Source: Pseudomonas marincola
GTDB taxonomy: Bacteria > Pseudomonadota > Gammaproteobacteria > Pseudomonadales > Pseudomonadaceae
Length of the DNA stretch: 64,000 nt
Reading direction: 5' to 3'
Assembly (NCBI RefSeq): GCF_900116605.1
Contig: NZ_FPBC01000007.1
Location: forward strand, 62,001-126,000
Under the pieces are notes generated by a model. The model did no database searches. It was not told the origin of the DNA and saw only the letters and a list, made by a program, of their open reading frames with translations. Numbering within the stretch: the first letter of the stretch is position 1; every line of letters starts with the position of its first letter. Positions 61,218-64,000 of the stretch are shown piece after piece. The translations under genes were made by a program, and so were the position numbers.

Positions 61218-62053
61218 GCAGGCTCCTTGGCAAAGGCGCGGGCGGCAATGCTGCGGGCTTTTTCCAGCTCGTCCATCAACTCCGCAAACGGCGGAAAGTG
61301 ATCGTCGCGTTCGATCATCGTTGCAACGGGGCCAAAGTGACGGGCCGTGCGCTCATAAAGCTCCCACACCGGATCACACACAGGGTGATCGTGAGTATCG
61401 ATCAGGTATGTGCCGTAATCGGTATGCCCGGCCAAATGCATTTGGCGGATCTTGTCGGCCGGTAAACTGCTGATGAATTCCCACGGATCAAAGCCATGGT
61501 TGCGCGCGCTGACATAGACGTTATTGACGTCCAGCAGCAACTCACAGCCGCTCTCGGCGCTCAGCGCTGAGAGAAATTCCCACTCGGTGAATTTGTCGCC
61601 CGCACTGCGGATATAAGTCGAGGCGTTTTCCAGCACCAGCGGCCGCTCGATAACATCCTGTACCTGGCGCACGCGACTCGCCACATGGCTCAGGCTTTCT
61701 TCGGTGAAGGGCAGCGGGAGCAGGTCGTGCAGGTGATGAGCGCTGCCACGACTCCAGCACAAGTGATCGCTGATCCATTGCGGTTTGACCCGCTCGGCAA
61801 GCGTTTTCAGGCGTTTCAGGTAATCGTTGTCGAGATCATGCGGGCCGCCGATAGACAGCGAAACGCCATGCATCACCAGCGGATAGTGCTCGCCGATGGC
61901 ATCGAGGTAATAGAGTGGCTTACCGCCCTCGACCATGTAGTTTTCGGAAATGATCTCGAACCAGTCGACCGCAGGGCGCTGTTCAAGAATTTCCTGATAG
62001 TAGTTGGTACGCAAACCCAGGCCGAAGCCCAGAAATTGAGATGCAGCCGTCAT
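61208..62053 (-). CDS. bufB: BufB/HvfB-type MNIO enzyme (DUF692, multinuclear iron oxidative enzyme)
   Basis: A 281-residue TIM-barrel enzyme of the DUF692 family (MbnB, HvfB, BufB), which uses two or three iron ions and oxygen to modify cysteines of a peptide precursor. Family blocks are VDWFEIISENYM, LVMHGVSLSIGG, WISDHLCW, HDLLPLPFTEE, LENAS, LLLDVNNVYVSARNHG, QMHLAGH and DTHDHPV; His, Asp and Glu residues in them are the expected metal ligands. The ATG at 62053 has GAGGAG upstream; GTG 62059 is less likely. It lies between the Cys-rich precursor and BufC. Confidence 0.93.
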   Translation of the reverse strand: MTAASQFLGFGLGLRTNYYQEILEQRPAVDWFEIISENYMVEGGKPLYYLDAIGEHYPLVMHGVSLSIGGPHDLDNDYLKRLKTLAERVKPQWISDHLCWSRGSAHHLHDLLPLPFTEESLSHVASRVRQVQDVIERPLVLENASTYIRSAGDKFTEWEFLSALSAESGCELLLDVNNVYVSARNHGFDPWEFISSLPADKIRQMHLAGHTDYGTYLIDTHDHPVCDPVWELYERTARHFGPVATMIERDDHFPPFAELMDELEKARSIAARAFAKEPACV

Positions 62054-62070
62054 TGGCACTCCTCAAGGAA

Positions 62071-62121
62071 CCTCTGAAAAAACGTCGAGCCAGCGCTTTG
62101 GTTTGACTGCCTTTTCAGAGG
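62071..62121 (-). repeat. Inverted repeat in the bufA-bufB leader
   Basis: CCTCTGAAAA (62071-62080) and TTTTCAGAGG (62112-62121) are a perfect 10-bp dyad with a 31-base gap, immediately upstream of bufB. On the RNA it could fold and affect ribosome access to the bufB start. Confidence 0.5.
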
Positions 62122-62139
62122 CGCCTGAAACAATCAGAT

Positions 62140-62173
62140 AAAAGCCGCAGCGGCTCTTGTGAAGAACCGCTGC
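62140..62173 (-). terminator. Attenuator hairpin between bufA and bufB
   Basis: On the minus strand GCAGCGGTTCTT pairs with AAGAGCCGCTGC (12 bp, one mismatch) across a 3-base loop and is followed by GGCTTTTATC. It is 10 bp past the bufA stop. A partial terminator here would make precursor peptide exceed the modifying enzymes, as usual in RiPP operons. Confidence 0.7.
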
Positions 62174-62182
62174 GTTTGTGCA

Positions 62183-62443
62183 TTACTCGCCAACAGTACC
62201 TTTAGCGGCATTGCACTCAGCCAGTGACATCGCTTTGAAGCCCTGACCCTTGCAAATGCCTTGGCCTTTGCAAGCGTTGTTAGCTGTTTTGCAGTCGTTC
62301 TGGCCTTTGCAGGAGTTTACGCCGAAGCAATGGACTGGAGATTCTTCAGCCACTACAACCGTGCTCGCCATGGTGGCAAACATTGTGGCAGCAGCGAAAG
62401 CGATAGCAGCACCAGTAGCAGCAACGTTTGTTTTAGTCGACAT
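62183..62443 (-). CDS. bufA2: Bufferin-type Cys-rich precursor peptide (BufA2-like)
   Basis: An 86-residue secreted precursor. Residues 1-32 are a signal peptide (TVVVA-E). The mature part has six cysteines (39, 45, 51, 58, 64, 77), including the repeated C-K-G-Q pattern HCFGVNSCKGQNDCK...ACKGQGICKGQGF that I associate with BufA2 copper-binding bufferins. BufB is expected to turn some cysteines into thiooxazole-type copper ligands, so the peptide could buffer copper in the periplasm. GAGGA lies 8 bases before the ATG. First gene of the operon. Confidence 0.88.
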   Translation of the reverse strand: MSTKTNVAATGAAIAFAAATMFATMASTVVVAEESPVHCFGVNSCKGQNDCKTANNACKGQGICKGQGFKAMSLAECNAAKGTVGE

Positions 62444-62476
62444 AAGTTCATCCTCAAATTGTTTTTAAAACCAGTC

Positions 62477-62490
62477 GAGCAGAACTGCTC
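62477..62490. promoter_or_regulatory. Palindrome GAGCAG-AA-CTGCTC upstream of bufA
   Basis: A perfect 14-bp dyad about 35 bp before the bufA start, between it and the candidate promoter. It could be an operator for a metal- or stress-responsive regulator or a leader hairpin. Confidence 0.4.
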
Positions 62491-62507
62491 ATGACTCTGG
62501 CAGGAAA

Positions 62508-62536
62508 TTAGAGCCTGCGCTATTCGCTGCGTTACA
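62508..62536 (-). promoter_or_regulatory. Candidate ECF sigma-type promoter of bufA
   Basis: On the minus strand TGTAACG, a 16-base spacer and CTCTAA resemble the TGTAACC...CGTCTAA promoters of ECF sigma factors that control many DUF692/DUF2063 operons. No ECF gene is in the window. Confidence 0.35.
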
Positions 62537-62659
62537 GCACCAATCAAATTATTTGCCAGAAGTTTTACCAGAATCGCTAAAACCGCTGTGCTAGAGGCTT
62601 CGCAACAGACTTCACAATAATGGCAAAGCGCTATTGGTGAATCGAGATTTCTCGACGCT

Positions 62660-62747
62660 GTTTCAAAAATGAAACAAGCCAGCGCTCTATACCCCGCATA
62701 TACGCTAGCTGAGGAAGATACTCAGGCCGGTGTTTCATAGTTGATAC
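62660..62747. promoter_or_regulatory. Two GTTTCA-N4-TGAAAC-type dyads upstream of fapA
   Basis: GTTTCAAAAATGAAAC (62660-62675) is a perfect dyad; GTTTCATAGTTGATAC (62732-62747) repeats it with one base changed. Centres are 72 bp apart and lie about 230 and 160 bp upstream of the sigma-54-like promoter, suitable for enhancer-binding protein sites. Confidence 0.5.
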
Positions 62748-62892
62748 AGCCGTCTGTGTTGTCCGTTCGGTCAATGAAAACGGGGGGTCAACACAATGAA
62801 TGCGCTGAATGTGTATCACCAGCGCAACAGTAAAAAGTTTTGAACTTAGGAGAAATTTTATAAGTACCTGATTAACCGCATAAAACCATTTC

Positions 62893-62909
62893 CGGCATGA
62901 GTTCTGCGA
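62893..62909 (+). promoter_or_regulatory. Sigma-54-like promoter of the fap operon
   Basis: CGGCATGAGTTCTGCGA keeps the GG-N10-GC spacing (62894-62895 and 62906-62907) with 5 of 7 bases of TGGCACG and 3 of 5 of TTGCA. Transcription would start near 62919, 77 bp before fapA. Confidence 0.5.
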
Positions 62910-62995
62910 GTACCACCGCGCATTAACACCAGAGAGCAGTGACATCCTTTTTGCGATTTGTGCGGTTTTGTAGGGAAGAACAAGGAACGCATGTC

Positions 62996-63475
62996 ATGGA
63001 AATTATTAGAAGAACGAGCTTGCTAGGGCTTATCAGTGTGGCGGCGGCGATTTGCATCGCAACGCCAGCTATTGCTGCAGATGGCATCATCGTACTCAAC
63101 CGGGAAGTACAGCCTCGCGTTGCCACTCATCCTACCGACATGCCTGACCCGAATCCTACTGTGGTCAACACCAACATCTCGCGTGACGTCAACAACCTGC
63201 TCAATGGATCTGCCAGCGGCAATCGGGTCAGCGCTGAGCTGAGTGACAGCGACTTTGCCGGTGTTACCAGTGGCTCCAGCATCAAGTCGACCATCATGCC
63301 CGGCGGCAACCTGACGGGCCTCAGCACATTCGGCACCACGCCCACTAGCACGCAAAATACTGGCGGCAATGATGTCGGCCATGCGGGCGGTGCCGGTGCG
63401 GGTTTGAGCAATACCATCAACGGTACGATTCAACGCGGGCTTGCGCCGCTGAATATGCTGGGTGGAGGCCAATAA
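62996..63475 (+). CDS. fapA: Functional amyloid operon protein FapA
   Basis: A 159-residue exported protein starting at ATG 62996 (AAGGA upstream); an upstream extension to 62939 would spoil the signal peptide. After the signal (1-27, AIAA) come GIIVLNREVQPRVATH, PDPNPTVVNTN, SELSDSDFAGVTSGSSI, and the C-terminal QRGLAPLNMLGGGQ, all typical of FapA. FapA is the first protein of the fapABCDEF system that builds extracellular amyloid fibres for biofilms; it acts in the periplasm, probably as a chaperone for the amyloid subunits. fapB begins one base after its stop codon. Confidence 0.92.
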   Translation: MEIIRRTSLLGLISVAAAICIATPAIAADGIIVLNREVQPRVATHPTDMPDPNPTVVNTNISRDVNNLLNGSASGNRVSAELSDSDFAGVTSGSSIKSTIMPGGNLTGLSTFGTTPTSTQNTGGNDVGHAGGAGAGLSNTINGTIQRGLAPLNMLGGGQ

Positions 63476-63476
63476 A

Positions 63477-64000
63477 ATGAAACATTGGCCGCTCATCGTG
63501 CTGCTTTGCGTGCCTGCGTTGGCATTGGCAGACACAGCACCGACCCATAACTCAACCATTGCCAACAGCGGCAGCTCCTACAGCGGCGCGCTGTCGGTCA
63601 ATCAGGCCGCCGGGGATATGCAGCAGCAGAGCAATGCCCGGGCACTGGCTGTCGGTTCAGGCGCCAATGCCGCCATTGTGCAAAAACAAGATATTCAAAT
63701 AGACGGCCTGGATTCAGTCATGAACACCAGCGCCGCTATTCAAGGCTCTGCCTTCAGCAACGGTAATGGTGCCCTTGGGGTCAACCAGTCTGCTGGCGCG
63801 GCAACTCAACAAGTCAACGCGATGAGTATCAGTGTGGGCACTGGCGTCGAGAGCATCGACGACTCGGTTCTGGCCCAAAGCATCGCTGTTTCAGGAATCT
63901 CAGGAGCAGGTGAATCAGCCACAGGGGAGAGGCGCGTCGTTACTGACGACAGCGCATTTGGAGGCAGTCGTGGCGTGGTGCAGCTGAACCAGAGTGCCGG
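63477..64000 (+). CDS. fapB: Fap minor amyloid subunit FapB (truncated by window end)
   Basis: The frame opens at ATG 63477, one base after the fapA stop, with GGAGG inside the fapA end, and runs off the window after 174 codons. It begins with a signal peptide (1-18, LALA-D). The mature part has amyloid-type repeats: VNQAAGDMQQQSNAR (about 41-55), VNQSAGAATQQVNAM (about 98-112) and a third LNQSAG at the window edge, each rich in Asn, Gln, Ser and Gly. This matches FapB, the nucleator of FapC fibres; a FapC-like identity is less likely from gene order. Confidence 0.88.
   Translation, partial: MKHWPLIVLLCVPALALADTAPTHNSTIANSGSSYSGALSVNQAAGDMQQQSNARALAVGSGANAAIVQKQDIQIDGLDSVMNTSAAIQGSAFSNGNGALGVNQSAGAATQQVNAMSISVGTGVESIDDSVLAQSIAVSGISGAGESATGERRVVTDDSAFGGSRGVVQLNQSA

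Larger units (their letters stand above)
62444..62995. other. Divergent control region of the bufferin and Fap operons
   Basis: 552 bp, relatively AT-rich, without a convincing gene. Toward bufA it holds a palindrome (62477-62490) and an ECF-type promoter candidate (62508-62536). Toward fapA it holds two GTTTCA-N4-TGAAAC-type dyads (62660, 62732) and a sigma-54-like promoter (62893-62909). The 104-residue minus frame at 62631-62945 looks accidental. Confidence 0.6.

Noticed and set aside
62631..62945. 104-codon minus frame in the buf/fap control region
   Set aside because: No ribosome site that convinces, no domain, and it covers promoter-like elements of fap.

Overview
The window looks like a 64 kb stretch of a Pseudomonas chromosome (Gammaproteobacteria, moderately high GC), probably from the origin-proximal part. 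Gene order supports this. Blocks match, from memory, neighbourhoods with high PA54xx-PA55xx numbers in P. aeruginosa: LysR-aspA, pycR/pycA-pycB, RpiR regulator/zwf, uvrD, the GntR-SDR-aminotransferase-glutamine synthetase-SDR group, CobW, and cfa. A perfect 14-bp ParB/parS core palindrome at 37107-37120 fits the same placement. No rRNA, tRNA, insertion sequence, prophage or CRISPR array was recognised. The species cannot be fixed from sequence alone.

Layout. 1-297: repeat-rich intergenic end. 297-8533: amino acid uptake and catabolism (LysR regulator, aspA, gltP, a Cro/C1-type regulator divergent from an alanine/glycine symporter, ansA, a GNAT acetyltransferase). 8568-12380: GFA protein, secreted serine hydrolase, small envelope proteins, YrhK-like protein and a remnant of vgrG. 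12381-24405: core carbon metabolism and repair (glsA, pycA-pycB with divergent pycR, three tandem intergenic repeats, RpiR regulator divergent from zwf, an unknown helical protein, uvrD). 24439-27587: orphan TRAP binding protein, Tim44-like protein, VOC protein, SUKH protein. 27670-33202: amine/polyamine-type catabolic cluster under a GntR/FCD regulator with twin TGTGATCACA operators. 33388-43324: thioesterase, DUF3301, hydrolase, CobW GTPase, secreted Cys-rich protein, parS, cNMP-CBS-nucleotidyltransferase with exonuclease, BCCT transporter, cardiolipin synthase. 43356-50717: Fur-controlled iron region with a TonB siderophore receptor, two PepSY membrane proteins, DUF2271, DUF4198 and a membrane flavoreductase. 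50725-51833: DUF3617 and GNAT. 51978-59092: TAXI-TRAP transporter operon with its DctB/DctD two-component system, a sigma-54 promoter and paired enhancer-like sites. 59166-62443: cfa and a bufferin-type RiPP operon (BufA2 precursor, BufB DUF692/MNIO enzyme, BufC DUF2063 partner). 62996-64000: start of a Fap functional amyloid operon (fapA, truncated fapB).

The most interesting parts are the bufferin operon with its intercistronic hairpin and candidate ECF-type promoter, the Fap operon with a sigma-54-like promoter and two upstream palindromes, the DctBD/TAXI-TRAP regulatory architecture, the iron-reduction cluster, and the repeat family shared by the left end and the pycR-zwf interval. All homology statements rest on motif recognition and memory of protein families; no database search was run.
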